Origin: Paraburkholderia azotifigens
GTDB lineage: Bacteria > Pseudomonadota > Gammaproteobacteria > Burkholderiales > Burkholderiaceae
Direction of reading: 5' to 3'
Assembly (NCBI RefSeq): GCF_007995085.1
Contig: NZ_VOQS01000005.1
Location: 2,418,001-2,482,000, forward strand
DNA: 64,000 nt
Position numbers and translations under genes: made by a program. Of the stretch, positions 26,990-35,259 are shown piece after piece (position 1 is the stretch's first letter; every line of letters begins with the position of its first letter). Under the pieces are notes generated by a model. The model saw nothing but the letters and a program-made list of their open reading frames with translations, made no database searches and was not told the DNA's origin.

Positions 26990-27014
26990 GCGCGCAGCGC
27001 AGAGTGATTGAGAG

Positions 27015-27059
27015 AAGGCCGACGCTTCGGGTTCAGCATGGAACGCGGCGTCGGTCTTT
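27015..27059. terminator. Hairpin terminator after the aldo/keto reductase gene
   Basis: AAGGCCGACGC pairs with GCGTCGGTCTT (one G-U pair) across a 22-base loop and is followed by TTTGG. Probable end of the aldo/keto reductase transcript. Confidence 0.5.
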
Positions 27060-27153
27060 GGATTTCGTTGGACGGCAACTTCCGAGGGGGCATCCGAACG
27101 TCACGGAGCGGACGCGGGTGCGGTGCATCGAATGGTCATGAGCGAGGCCAGAT

Positions 27154-27555
27154 ATGCCGACAGTGCTGCTTGTAGACGATGACGTTGAAACGCTGGACGC
27201 GTGGCAAGGCGTGTGCGAGGCGCATGGCTACGACACCTGCATGGCGGCGGACGGACGTGCCGCGCTCGACCTGCTTCGCGAGCGAGACGTGGATATCGTC
27301 GTCGCCGACTGGCGGATGCCCGTGATGTCGGGCAGCGTGCTGTGCTATCACGTGCGCAACGAACAGAGCCTCGCGGAAGTCGTCTTCATCCTCGTGTCGG
27401 GCGAGCCGAGTCCGCCTGCATTCGTCTATTACGACGGCTTTCTGCGCAAGCCGCTCGATCCGTCGGAACTGCTGTCGGCGATGGACCGGCTGTTGCTGGA
27501 ACGTGCCGCAGATGGCCGCCGCAGACAGCCTCATTCGAGCGCGCCACGTAACTGA
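27154..27555 (+). CDS. Single-domain response regulator
   Basis: A 133-residue protein consisting of one receiver domain. The acidic pocket is DDD (residues 8-10), the phospho-acceptor is in VVADWRMPVMSG (about residue 52), the switch Ser/Thr is in ILVSGEPS and the conserved Lys is in FLRKPLD. The last 20 residues are a charged tail. There is no output domain and no kinase gene next to it, so it works in trans, like CheY/DivK-type regulators. The hybrid kinase at 7-11 kb is one candidate partner in the window. Confidence 0.9.
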   Translation: MPTVLLVDDDVETLDAWQGVCEAHGYDTCMAADGRAALDLLRERDVDIVVADWRMPVMSGSVLCYHVRNEQSLAEVVFILVSGEPSPPAFVYYDGFLRKPLDPSELLSAMDRLLLERAADGRRRQPHSSAPRN

Positions 27556-27762
27556 AGCGCCAGGCATGCGGCGTCGGTGCGCGTTTATTTTCCGCCGCGC
27601 ACGTCGACGCCCGATGTTTTTGTCGCGCCTATGATGAAGTCGCTGCCTTGAGCAAGGCGTATTTCCGGTTGCCAACCATCGCCTGGTCTTTTATGATCGC
27701 GCGCCCGAAATCGCGGGCACGCCGATCGACGCTCGGCAGCATCATCACGGAGCCAGACAAAC

Positions 27763-28923
27763 ATGAAGAAATCCTTACTCGCCCTCGCACTCCTCGGCGC
27801 TTTTACCGTTTCAGCGCATGCGCAAAGCAGCGTGACGCTCTACGGTCTGCTCGACACCGGTCTCGTCTACACCAACAACCAGCTGGGTCACAGCAACTGG
27901 CAGATGGTGAGCAGCTCGACGCAGAACACGGTGTTCGGTCTCAAGGGATCGGAAGATCTCGGCGGCGGTCTGCATGCCGTCTTCAAGATCGAACAGGGCT
28001 TTCTGCTGAATAACGGCGCGCAGGCATTCTCCGGCGATGCCTTCGGTTCACAGGCGTGGGTCGGCCTGCAAAGCGATCCGTATGGCACGTTGACGTTTGG
28101 CCGCCAGTTCGACGTGATGAACGACCTCGTCGGTCCGCTAACGGCCGAGTTCAATACGTGGGGCGGCAGCATGGCCGCTCATCCGTTCGAGAACGACAAC
28201 CTGGCGGCGAACTCCGTCGTCGTCAACAACACGGTCAAGTACACGAGCCCGACGTATCGCGGCGTGACGTTCGCCACGATGTACGGCTTCAGCAACAAGG
28301 CGGGCGACTTCGCGAACAATCGCGCGTATGGCTTTGGGCTGTCGTATGCAATGGGTCCGCTCAATCTCGCGGCGGGCTACCTGCAATTCAATAACGCGGG
28401 CAACAGCACGGGTGCGATCACGTCGTCCGATGCGAGCGCGAATTTCATCGCGGAACGTCAGCGCATCTGGTCGCTCGGCGGCAACTATACGTTCGGTCCC
28501 GCAACCGTCGGCCTGGTGTGGAGCCATACGCAGATCGACAACGCGTCGGGCGTGTTCTCGTTCGGCACGGGCACCTATCTCGGCGCGAACGATTCGTCGG
28601 CCGGGACGCTGGCCGGTTCGCTGCGTCTCGACAACTACGAGGTGAACGCGAAGTACGCGCTCACGCCTGCGTTGAGCGTGTCGGGCGCCTACACGTACAC
28701 GCATGGCGCGTACAACGGCTCGGCGCCGGGCTGGAACACGGCGATGCTGCAGACGGATTACGCCGTCAGCAAGCGCACCGACTTCTACCTCGAAGGCGTG
28801 TATCAGAACGTGCATGGCGCACCGGCTGATTCGGTGCTCTCGCACGCGATGATCAATACGCTGTCGCCTTCGTCGACGGATTCGCAAGTGGCCGTGACGG
28901 TGGGCATGCGCCACACGTTCTGA
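27763..28923 (+). CDS. Gram-negative porin (Burkholderia general porin type)
   Basis: A 386-residue outer-membrane porin. The signal peptide (MKKSLLALALLGAFTVSAHA) is followed by the standard mature start QSSVTLYGLLDTGLVYTNN. The body shows alternating beta strands with the conserved FGLKGSEDLGGGLHAVFKIEQGF and FGSQAWVGLQS segments. The chain ends VGMRHTF, with the C-terminal Phe needed for outer-membrane assembly. It forms a trimeric 16-stranded channel for small solutes. Single gene with a strong terminator hairpin. Confidence 0.95.
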   Translation: MKKSLLALALLGAFTVSAHAQSSVTLYGLLDTGLVYTNNQLGHSNWQMVSSSTQNTVFGLKGSEDLGGGLHAVFKIEQGFLLNNGAQAFSGDAFGSQAWVGLQSDPYGTLTFGRQFDVMNDLVGPLTAEFNTWGGSMAAHPFENDNLAANSVVVNNTVKYTSPTYRGVTFATMYGFSNKAGDFANNRAYGFGLSYAMGPLNLAAGYLQFNNAGNSTGAITSSDASANFIAERQRIWSLGGNYTFGPATVGLVWSHTQIDNASGVFSFGTGTYLGANDSSAGTLAGSLRLDNYEVNAKYALTPALSVSGAYTYTHGAYNGSAPGWNTAMLQTDYAVSKRTDFYLEGVYQNVHGAPADSVLSHAMINTLSPSSTDSQVAVTVGMRHTF

Positions 28924-28940
28924 CGCATCCGATGTTGTGA

Positions 28941-28977
28941 GCGCTGGCGCATGGCTTTGCACGCGATGCGCCAGCGC
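28941..28977. terminator. Hairpin terminator after the porin gene
   Basis: GCGCTGGCGCAT pairs perfectly with ATGCGCCAGCGC across a 13-base loop, 17 bp after the porin stop, followed by CGGTTCTTCT. Probable transcription terminator. Confidence 0.65.
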
Positions 28978-29139
28978 CGGTTCTTCTCGCCGTTCCCGCC
29001 GTTCCCGACGTTCTCTTCATACCATCTGCGCGTCCCCTGCGCGGCCCTGTTTCGGCATCCGTGGCACACTTCAGCTATTCCCACCTTCGCCACGCCTTCA
29101 CCCTTTCCACCGGATGGAACGGGGCGAGGAAGACAGCTC

Positions 29140-30021
29140 ATGGACGCCGACGCTCTCTCATTCAATCAGCTTCGCCCGCGCCTGCAAAAGATCGCATACC
29201 GGATGCTCGGTTCGGTTGCCGAAGCCGAAGACATCGTCCAGGACGTCTGGCTGCGTTGGCATTCCGCCGAGCGTGAGAGCATCGACAACGCGGAAGCATG
29301 GCTCGTGTCGGTGACGACGCGGATGTCCATCGACCGCTTGCGGGCCGCCAAAATCCAGCGCGAACACTACACGGGCATCTGGCTGCCCGAGCCGGAAATG
29401 ACGGAGTCGCCCGCGACTCCCGAGGAAATGACGGAGCGCGCGGACGATGTCTCCGTCGCGTTCCTGATGCTGCTCGAGCGGCTCACGCCGGAAGCGCGCG
29501 CAGCATTCCTTCTGCGCGAAGTGTTCGACGCGGATTACGACGAAGTGGCCAATGCGATCGGCAAGACGGAGGCCGCCTGCCGCCAGCTGGTGAGCCGCGC
29601 GAAGGCGCAGTTGCGCGACGAACGGCCGCGCTACGCGGTGCCGCGCGAGACGCACCGCCAGTTGTTGCAGAGCTTTGCTCAGGCGCTGGAACGCGCGGAC
29701 TTTCACGCGATCAACGCCTTCCTCGCCGAAGACGCGATCCTGATCGGCGACGGCGGCGGCAAGGTGACGAGCTTCCCGAAACCGATGGTGGGCGGCCGGC
29801 GCATCGCGCAGCTTTTCTACGCGGCCTTGCGCCGCTACCCGGGCCGCGTACATGTCAAGCTCGTGACGCTCAACGGCCAGCCGGCGTTCCTGCGGTTTAT
29901 CGAAGGCCAGCTCGAATCCGCGCAGACGTTCGAAACGGACGGCGAGCGCATCGTCAAGATTCACGTTCAGCGCAATCCCGACAAGCTCACGCGCATTGCC
30001 GCCGTGCACGGCACGCTCTGA
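29140..30021 (+). CDS. ECF41-type RNA polymerase sigma factor with SnoaL-like C-terminal domain
   Basis: A 293-residue sigma-70-family factor. Region 2 (YRMLGSVAEAEDIVQDVWLRW, about residues 20-40, with SIDRLRAAK after it) and region 4 (about residues 115-165) are followed by a SnoaL/NTF2-like domain (about 175-290). The linker motif WLPEP (residues 81-85) and the C-terminal NPDKL (residues 279-283) are the two signatures of group ECF41, in which the C-terminal extension replaces an anti-sigma factor and tunes activity. ATG 29140 has GAGGA upstream; the open frame before it is Pro-rich non-coding sequence. The following carboxymuconolactone decarboxylase gene is the typical ECF41 target. Confidence 0.92.
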   Translation: MDADALSFNQLRPRLQKIAYRMLGSVAEAEDIVQDVWLRWHSAERESIDNAEAWLVSVTTRMSIDRLRAAKIQREHYTGIWLPEPEMTESPATPEEMTERADDVSVAFLMLLERLTPEARAAFLLREVFDADYDEVANAIGKTEAACRQLVSRAKAQLRDERPRYAVPRETHRQLLQSFAQALERADFHAINAFLAEDAILIGDGGGKVTSFPKPMVGGRRIAQLFYAALRRYPGRVHVKLVTLNGQPAFLRFIEGQLESAQTFETDGERIVKIHVQRNPDKLTRIAAVHGTL

Positions 30022-30190
30022 TCGCCGATACGCCCGTTCACGCGATTGGTGCCCGCCGGGCAACACCGTGAGCCCGTCTGCATGTCTACCGCCATGCGCC
30101 TCGCGACCCTACCATGATTTCCGTGCGGCTCATCGCCGCGAACGGCATCCGTCTATACGGATAACACTGTCATCGTCGCCAGGAGAAATC

Positions 30191-30670
30191 ATGACCCAGC
30201 GTATCAACTACTTTCAGCAATCGCCGGAGTTGTGCAAGAAGTTTATGGAGTTCAGCAATACGCTGAAGGACTGTGCAATCGAAGAATCGATCCGCGATCT
30301 CGTCAACATTCGCGCGTCGCAGCTCAACGGCTGTGGCTTCTGCCTCGACATGCATGCGAAGGAAGCGCGCATTCACGGCGAGCGCGAATTGCGCATGCAT
30401 CATGTGGCGATCTGGCGCGAGTCGACGCTGTTCTCGCCGCGCGAGCGTGCCGCGCTCGCATGGACCGAGGTGCTGACGAAGCTGCCCGAACATGGCGTGC
30501 CCGACGATCTCTACGAGCGCGTGCGCGGCCAGTTCTCCGAGAAGGAACTGTCGGACCTGACGTTCGAAGTGATGGCCATCAACGGCTGGAACCGTGCGAA
30601 CGTGGCGTTCCGGACCGTGCCCGGTTCGTCCGACAAGGCATTCGGCCTCGACAAGGCAAACCTCGCCTGA
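30191..30670 (+). CDS. Carboxymuconolactone decarboxylase family protein (AhpD-like)
   Basis: A 159-residue all-helical protein of the CMD/AhpD family, with the redox-type motif C48-x2-C51-x3-H55 in NGCGFCLDMHAKEA. This group behaves as a small alkylhydroperoxidase-like protein rather than a decarboxylase. AGGAGAAATC directly before ATG 30191 fixes the start. It lies 169 bp behind the ECF41 sigma gene. CMD proteins are among the standard gene neighbours and targets of ECF41 factors, so it is probably transcribed by that sigma factor under oxidative or related stress. Confidence 0.9.
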   Translation: MTQRINYFQQSPELCKKFMEFSNTLKDCAIEESIRDLVNIRASQLNGCGFCLDMHAKEARIHGERELRMHHVAIWRESTLFSPRERAALAWTEVLTKLPEHGVPDDLYERVRGQFSEKELSDLTFEVMAINGWNRANVAFRTVPGSSDKAFGLDKANLA

Positions 30671-30744
30671 GTCGACGCGCCGCTGATTTTCAACTTCGGC
30701 CGGTACATCTGCGTACGGGCTGAGTCTTTTGTGAGGAGCGCATC

Positions 30745-31152
30745 ATGTTTCGCTCAAAGAGTATCGCCGCAACCCTGCTCCTTGCGACGAGCGCCCTGGT
30801 GACCCAGGCCCGCGCCGCGGCCCCCGAGGCGGTCGTCACGCCCGTCATGACCCAGCCGCTCGACGACTACCCCGGCAAGGAAGCGCAGATGATCGTCGTC
30901 GAATATCCGCCCGGCTCCGTTGATCCGGTGCATCGGCACAATGCGCACGGCTTCATCTACGTGCTGGAAGGCTCGATCGTGATGCAGGTAAAGGGCGGCA
31001 AGGAAGTCACGCTGAAGCCGGGCCAGTCCTTCTATGAAGGCCCGAACGATGTTCATACGGTCGGGCGCAACGCGAGCAGGACGAAGCCGGCGAAGTTTCT
31101 CGTGCTGCTGCTGAAGGACAAGGGCGCGCCTGTTCTCGTGCCCGAGAAGTAA
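30745..31152 (+). CDS. Exported cupin-domain protein
   Basis: A 135-residue protein with a signal peptide (about residues 1-24, ending ARAAA) and one small beta-barrel cupin domain. The metal-binding motif reads HRHNAHGFIYVLEGS, with a second motif near GPNDVHTV. Cupins of this size usually bind a metal and act as small dioxygenase-like or binding proteins; here it would be periplasmic. It follows the CMD gene by 74 bp and may belong to the same stress operon. Substrate unknown. Confidence 0.87.
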   Translation: MFRSKSIAATLLLATSALVTQARAAAPEAVVTPVMTQPLDDYPGKEAQMIVVEYPPGSVDPVHRHNAHGFIYVLEGSIVMQVKGGKEVTLKPGQSFYEGPNDVHTVGRNASRTKPAKFLVLLLKDKGAPVLVPEK

Positions 31153-31197
31153 GCTCGCAAAGGTTCTCGCAGGGTTCGGCAAAAAAAATCGACGGAC

Positions 31198-31217
31198 GCA
31201 CGTCACAGCACGTCACA
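31198..31217. repeat. Tandem 10 bp repeat upstream of lysR
   Basis: GCACGTCACA occurs twice head to tail in the leader region of the next LysR gene. It could be a regulator half-site pair; nothing more can be said. Confidence 0.6.
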
Positions 31218-31218
31218 A

Positions 31219-31272
31219 ATGGAAGCGCTCAAACGTCTAGTCACGTAAGGACTCTACTCTTTGCGCTTCCAT
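31219..31272 (+). promoter_or_regulatory. Inverted repeat and nine-codon leader frame at the lysR start
   Basis: ATGGAAGCGC (31219-31228) is the exact complement of GCGCTTCCAT (31263-31272), which contains the first bases of the LysR start codon. If transcribed, a 10 bp stem would cover the initiation site. The left arm opens a small frame, MEALKRLVT, ending at 31248. No strong ribosome site precedes the LysR ATG. Leader-based control is an inference. Confidence 0.4.
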
Positions 31273-32272
31273 GTCAGACTACGCACCGCGCCGCTCGATC
31301 ACGGGCGCCGACGATCCGATTGCAAGCACCTTCGCAACGAGTTTCGCCGGCGTCGTTTCCTTTCTTGCCGTTGCCAACGAGGGCAGCTTCGCCAGAGCGG
31401 GCGATCGCCTCGGCATCGGGCGCTCGTCCGTCAGCCGGAACGTGCAGAAGCTGGAGGCGCAGCTCGATACGCGCCTCTTTCTGCGCACGACTCGCAGCAC
31501 GTCGCTGACACGCGAGGGCGAGCTGTTCTTCGAGAACTGCCAGGCGGGCGTCGAGCGCATCGTCCAGGCGCTCGAAGAGATGCGCGAGTTGCGCAACGGT
31601 CCGCCACGAGGACGGCTGCGCATTTACTCGACGCCCGGCTTCGGACGCAAGATCGTGGCGCCGCTGCTGCGCGGCTTTCACGCGCAGTATCCGGACATCG
31701 CGCTGGAGTTGCTGCTCAATGATCGTCCCCCCGACTTCACCGCTGATCGCATCGACGTATCGTTTCGCGACGGACGCATGGAAGACAGCGAGATCGTCGC
31801 GCGTCAGCTGATACCCATGCAGACGATCGTGTGCGCTGCGCCATCGTACGTTCAGGCGCGTGGCTTGCCGCGTCATGTCGACGAGCTGGCGGACCATTGC
31901 TGCATCAACTTCCGTACGGCATCGGGCCGCGTGAGGGAGTGGGAGTTCAAGGTGGATGGACTGCCGTTGCGGCGCCATCCGCAGGCACCGCACACGTTCA
32001 ACGACCCCGATCTGATTCTGCAGTCGGTGCTCGATGGACAAGGCATCGCGCAGCTGCCCGGTTATCAGGTATGCGATCTTCTGGGCGAAGGGCGGCTCGT
32101 GAGTTGTCTCACGCAGTATGCGCCCGACGACAGCGGCCACTACATCTGTTATCTGAGCCGCAAGCATCTGCCCGCACGCATCCGCGTGTTCGTCGATTAC
32201 ATGACGGAGCACACGCGTGCGCTCGATCTGCATTGCCTGACCACGATCGACGCGATGGCGATGGCCGAATGA
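31271..32272 (+). CDS. LysR family transcriptional regulator
   Basis: A 333-residue LysR-type regulator, somewhat long because about 25 residues precede the helix-turn-helix (VVSFLAVANEGSFARAGDRL, then GIGRSSVSRNVQKLEAQLD). The effector domain spans about residues 115-320 and has the LRIYSTPGFGRKIVAPLL opening typical of the DsdC/GcvA-like or CrgA-like groups. No divergent partner gene is present. It is convergent with the alpha/beta hydrolase gene (seven bases apart), so its target is uncertain; the upstream cupin gene is in the same direction. Confidence 0.9.
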   Translation: MSDYAPRRSITGADDPIASTFATSFAGVVSFLAVANEGSFARAGDRLGIGRSSVSRNVQKLEAQLDTRLFLRTTRSTSLTREGELFFENCQAGVERIVQALEEMRELRNGPPRGRLRIYSTPGFGRKIVAPLLRGFHAQYPDIALELLLNDRPPDFTADRIDVSFRDGRMEDSEIVARQLIPMQTIVCAAPSYVQARGLPRHVDELADHCCINFRTASGRVREWEFKVDGLPLRRHPQAPHTFNDPDLILQSVLDGQGIAQLPGYQVCDLLGEGRLVSCLTQYAPDDSGHYICYLSRKHLPARIRVFVDYMTEHTRALDLHCLTTIDAMAMAE

Positions 32273-32279
32273 TGTCGAC

Positions 32280-33362
32280 TCACCTGGTCGGACACGCTGA
32301 AGGCATCGGGCGATCGAACAGCGCAGCCACGCTGCAGTCCGATGCGAGCATGCGTCGACCGTCGTGTCCGACACCAGGCACTTCGACGACCCGTTGATTC
32401 AGTCCTGCGGGATAGCGTTGCTTCAGATAATCAAGGTACGCGAGCCCGCGTGCGAGCCGGAACGGACCTTGTGCCATCGCCGCGCAAGAACGATCGATGA
32501 AGTGCGTCTGCCGATCGACATCATCCATTCCAAGCAGATAGACGACGTTGCGCGTTGCATATCGTGCCGCCAGCGAGGCGCTGTCTTGCGTGGCCACGTA
32601 GGCGGGCGCATCGGCCATGCCGTATTTCCACTCGACGGCGCGCGGACAGGCCTGTGTGTCGACAGGCGTGAAAGCGCCCGGCGCAAGGGGCCGTCTATCG
32701 TCGAAGTACACATAGCTCGATGGATTCGCGACGACATAGCGCACGCGAATCCCGTCGCGCGTCAACGCGTCTTCAGCGCGGCCCGCGACGGCGTAGCGTT
32801 GCACGACCTGCGCACCCGCCGAATGACCGATCACCGTCACCGTCGACAACGCGGGATAAAGCCGCCTGTCGTCGAAGTGTTCGAGCAGCGCATCGAGTGC
32901 CGCGAACGAACTGACGGGCGAGGGCCGGCGCGCAGGCGCCCCTTCTTTCCATCCGGCTTCGGACCAGGCCAGCGTCGCGTCGCGTATCGCATACGTGCGC
33001 AGATCGCGCGTCGTCGGAAACTGCGGCGCGACGATCATGTTCTCCTTCGGGCTCGCGCCGGCTGCCGCGAGCATTTGTCCGCCAACGTCAAAATAATTGT
33101 CCGCGTTGCGTAGCGTGCCGTGAACAATAATGAAGACGTGAGTCACGTCCGGCGCTGCCGCGTCGATGCTGCGATCGGCGTAGAGTGCCAACGTGCCGTC
33201 GCCACCGGCTGCGCGCACGGACAGGCGCTGATCGGCGACATGGGCGACGGGCGCATTCTGCCGCGACGCGGTTGCGCCCGCGGCGGCCTGCGCAGCGTGG
33301 GTTGCCGCCAGCGCGATCCACAGCGCGACGAATGACAGTCGGCTTGCCGGTTTTGAAAACAT
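32280..33362 (-). CDS. Exported alpha/beta hydrolase
   Basis: A 360-residue secreted or periplasmic hydrolase. A signal peptide (about residues 1-28, FVALWIALAATHAAQAAA) precedes an alpha/beta fold with the oxyanion-side HGTLRNADNYF segment and the nucleophile elbow GHSAG (Ser about residue 175). A late GVGHDG motif supplies the catalytic His near residue 335. ATG 33362 is chosen because GGAG sits nine bases before it and the signal peptide then begins correctly; the frame upstream is an Arg-rich shadow. Ester or amide substrate unknown. Confidence 0.85.
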   Translation of the reverse strand: MFSKPASRLSFVALWIALAATHAAQAAAGATASRQNAPVAHVADQRLSVRAAGGDGTLALYADRSIDAAAPDVTHVFIIVHGTLRNADNYFDVGGQMLAAAGASPKENMIVAPQFPTTRDLRTYAIRDATLAWSEAGWKEGAPARRPSPVSSFAALDALLEHFDDRRLYPALSTVTVIGHSAGAQVVQRYAVAGRAEDALTRDGIRVRYVVANPSSYVYFDDRRPLAPGAFTPVDTQACPRAVEWKYGMADAPAYVATQDSASLAARYATRNVVYLLGMDDVDRQTHFIDRSCAAMAQGPFRLARGLAYLDYLKQRYPAGLNQRVVEVPGVGHDGRRMLASDCSVAALFDRPMPSACPTR

Positions 33363-33545
33363 GTCGAGGATCTCCGAAACGGTCGTGTGTATTAAACGCG
33401 CCGTGCGGCGGATTCCGTTGCACGAATCGACTGTTTTCGCGGTACGGCAATTGCTCACTGGTGATGCCGGAATTTCGCTGCTGCGCGATTTCGCCAATGC
33501 GAGGCCGATAATCTTCGCGGTCGCTCGACCGCCTGGGGGACGTCC

Positions 33546-35249
33546 ATGAACCGCTCGCACCGCTTGCATTTCACTCCGGGCAACTCCCGTCACATCACGA
33601 TCTTGTGTCTCGTGGCGGCGATCTGCGTGTCCTGCAGCGGTGGAGGTTCTTCCAGCAGTTCCAGCGCGAGCGGTAGCGGAGGCTCGGGCGGTTCGGGCTC
33701 GGGCAGTTCGGGCTCGGGCAGTTCGGGTGGCGCCGCTGCGATGTCGGCGGATGTGCTGACCTATCACAACGATCCTCGCCGCACGGGGCAGTACCTTGCG
33801 GAAACCACGCTCACGCCGGCCAACGTCAACGCCGCTTCGTTCGGCAAGGTGGGTTTCCTTTCCGTCGACGGCAAGGTCGACGCACAGCCGCTTTACGCCG
33901 GCAACGTTTCAGTGAACGGTGCGGCGCACAACGTCGTCTATGTCGTCACCGAGCACGCCAGCGTCTATGCATTCGACGCCGACAGCAACGCGCAACTGTG
34001 GCAGCGTTCGCTGCTCGGTGCGGGCGAAACCACGAGCGATCCACGCAACTGCGCGCAGATTTCTCCCGAGATCGGCATTACGGCGACGCCCGTGATCGAT
34101 CGAAGCCGTGGATCGAATGGCGTCATGTACGCGGTCGCGATGAGCAAGGAAGCGAACGGAACGATCCATCAGCGTCTGCATGCCGTCGATCTCTCGACGG
34201 GCGCCGAACTGCTAGGCGGGCCCGTCGACATCAGCGGCACGTATCCGGGCAGCGGTGCGAACAGCAGCAACGGCGTGACCGTGTTCGATCCGCAGCAATA
34301 CGCCGAGCGGCAGGCGCTGGCGCTGGTGAACGGCAAGGTGTATCTCGGGTGGACGTCGCACTGCGATCAGGGCGTCTACGGCGGCTGGGTGATGGCGTAT
34401 AACGCCGACACGCTCGCGCAGACGAGCGCGCTGAACCTGACGCCGAACGGCACGGGCGGCTCGGTGTGGATGGGCGGCGGCGGCATGGCGTCGGACGGCA
34501 CGTCGCTCTATCTGCTCGATGCCAACGGCACGTTCGACACCACGCTGACCGGGCAAGGATTTCCATCGAATGGTAATTTCGGCAACGCGTTCATCAAGCT
34601 CGGCACATCGGGAAATCTCTCCGTCGCCGATTATTTCGCGACCTTCGACACCGTGTCGCAGTCCGCGCGCGATGCGGACCTCGGCTCCGGCGCTGCGATG
34701 GTGCTGCCCGATCTCGTCGACGGAAGCGGCGTGACGCGTCATCTCGCGCTCGGTTCGGGCAAGGATTCGAAGATCTATGTCGTCGATCGCGACAACATGG
34801 GCAAATTCAACAGCGCGAACAACGCGATCTGGCAGGAGATCGACAGCCAGTTGATCGGCGGCGTGTTCACCACGCCGGCGTTTTTCAACAACGTCGTGTA
34901 CTACGGTGCCGTCGGCGACAACCTCAAGGCGTTTCCCGTCAGCGGCGCGCGTCTGGCCACCACGCCCTCGTCGCAGAGCGCGGGCAAATTCCCTTATCCG
35001 GGCACGACGCCGAGCATCTCGGCAAACGGCTCGCAGAACGCGATCGTATGGGCGGCGGAGAACGGCGCGACAGCCGTGCTGCATGCATTCAACGCGGCGG
35101 ATCTCGGCCAGGAGCTGTACAACAGCAATCAGTCGGGCTCGCGCGACACGTTCGGCGCAGGCAACAAATACATCGCGCCGATGATCGCGCATGGACGGGT
35201 GTATGTCGGTACGACGAACGGCGTCGGGGTCTTCGGCTTGTTGAAATAG
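33546..35249 (+). CDS. Exported quinoprotein-like beta-propeller protein with Gly/Ser linker
   Basis: A 567-residue exported protein. A membrane-spanning leader (about residues 17-35) ends at a Cys-containing site (VSCSGGG) that may be a lipoprotein attachment point, although the lipobox is imperfect. A low-complexity Gly/Ser linker (about residues 36-66) follows, then a WD/PQQ-like propeller made of repeated strands such as VVYVVTEHASVYAFDADS, KIYVVDRDNMG and RVYVGTTNGVGVFGLLK. No clear PQQ-coordinating set can be assigned, so enzymatic activity is open. It could be a surface scaffold. Monocistronic, and convergent with the flavoprotein gene. Confidence 0.75.
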   Translation: MNRSHRLHFTPGNSRHITILCLVAAICVSCSGGGSSSSSSASGSGGSGGSGSGSSGSGSSGGAAAMSADVLTYHNDPRRTGQYLAETTLTPANVNAASFGKVGFLSVDGKVDAQPLYAGNVSVNGAAHNVVYVVTEHASVYAFDADSNAQLWQRSLLGAGETTSDPRNCAQISPEIGITATPVIDRSRGSNGVMYAVAMSKEANGTIHQRLHAVDLSTGAELLGGPVDISGTYPGSGANSSNGVTVFDPQQYAERQALALVNGKVYLGWTSHCDQGVYGGWVMAYNADTLAQTSALNLTPNGTGGSVWMGGGGMASDGTSLYLLDANGTFDTTLTGQGFPSNGNFGNAFIKLGTSGNLSVADYFATFDTVSQSARDADLGSGAAMVLPDLVDGSGVTRHLALGSGKDSKIYVVDRDNMGKFNSANNAIWQEIDSQLIGGVFTTPAFFNNVVYYGAVGDNLKAFPVSGARLATTPSSQSAGKFPYPGTTPSISANGSQNAIVWAAENGATAVLHAFNAADLGQELYNSNQSGSRDTFGAGNKYIAPMIAHGRVYVGTTNGVGVFGLLK

Positions 35250-35259
35250 AACGCGCGGG

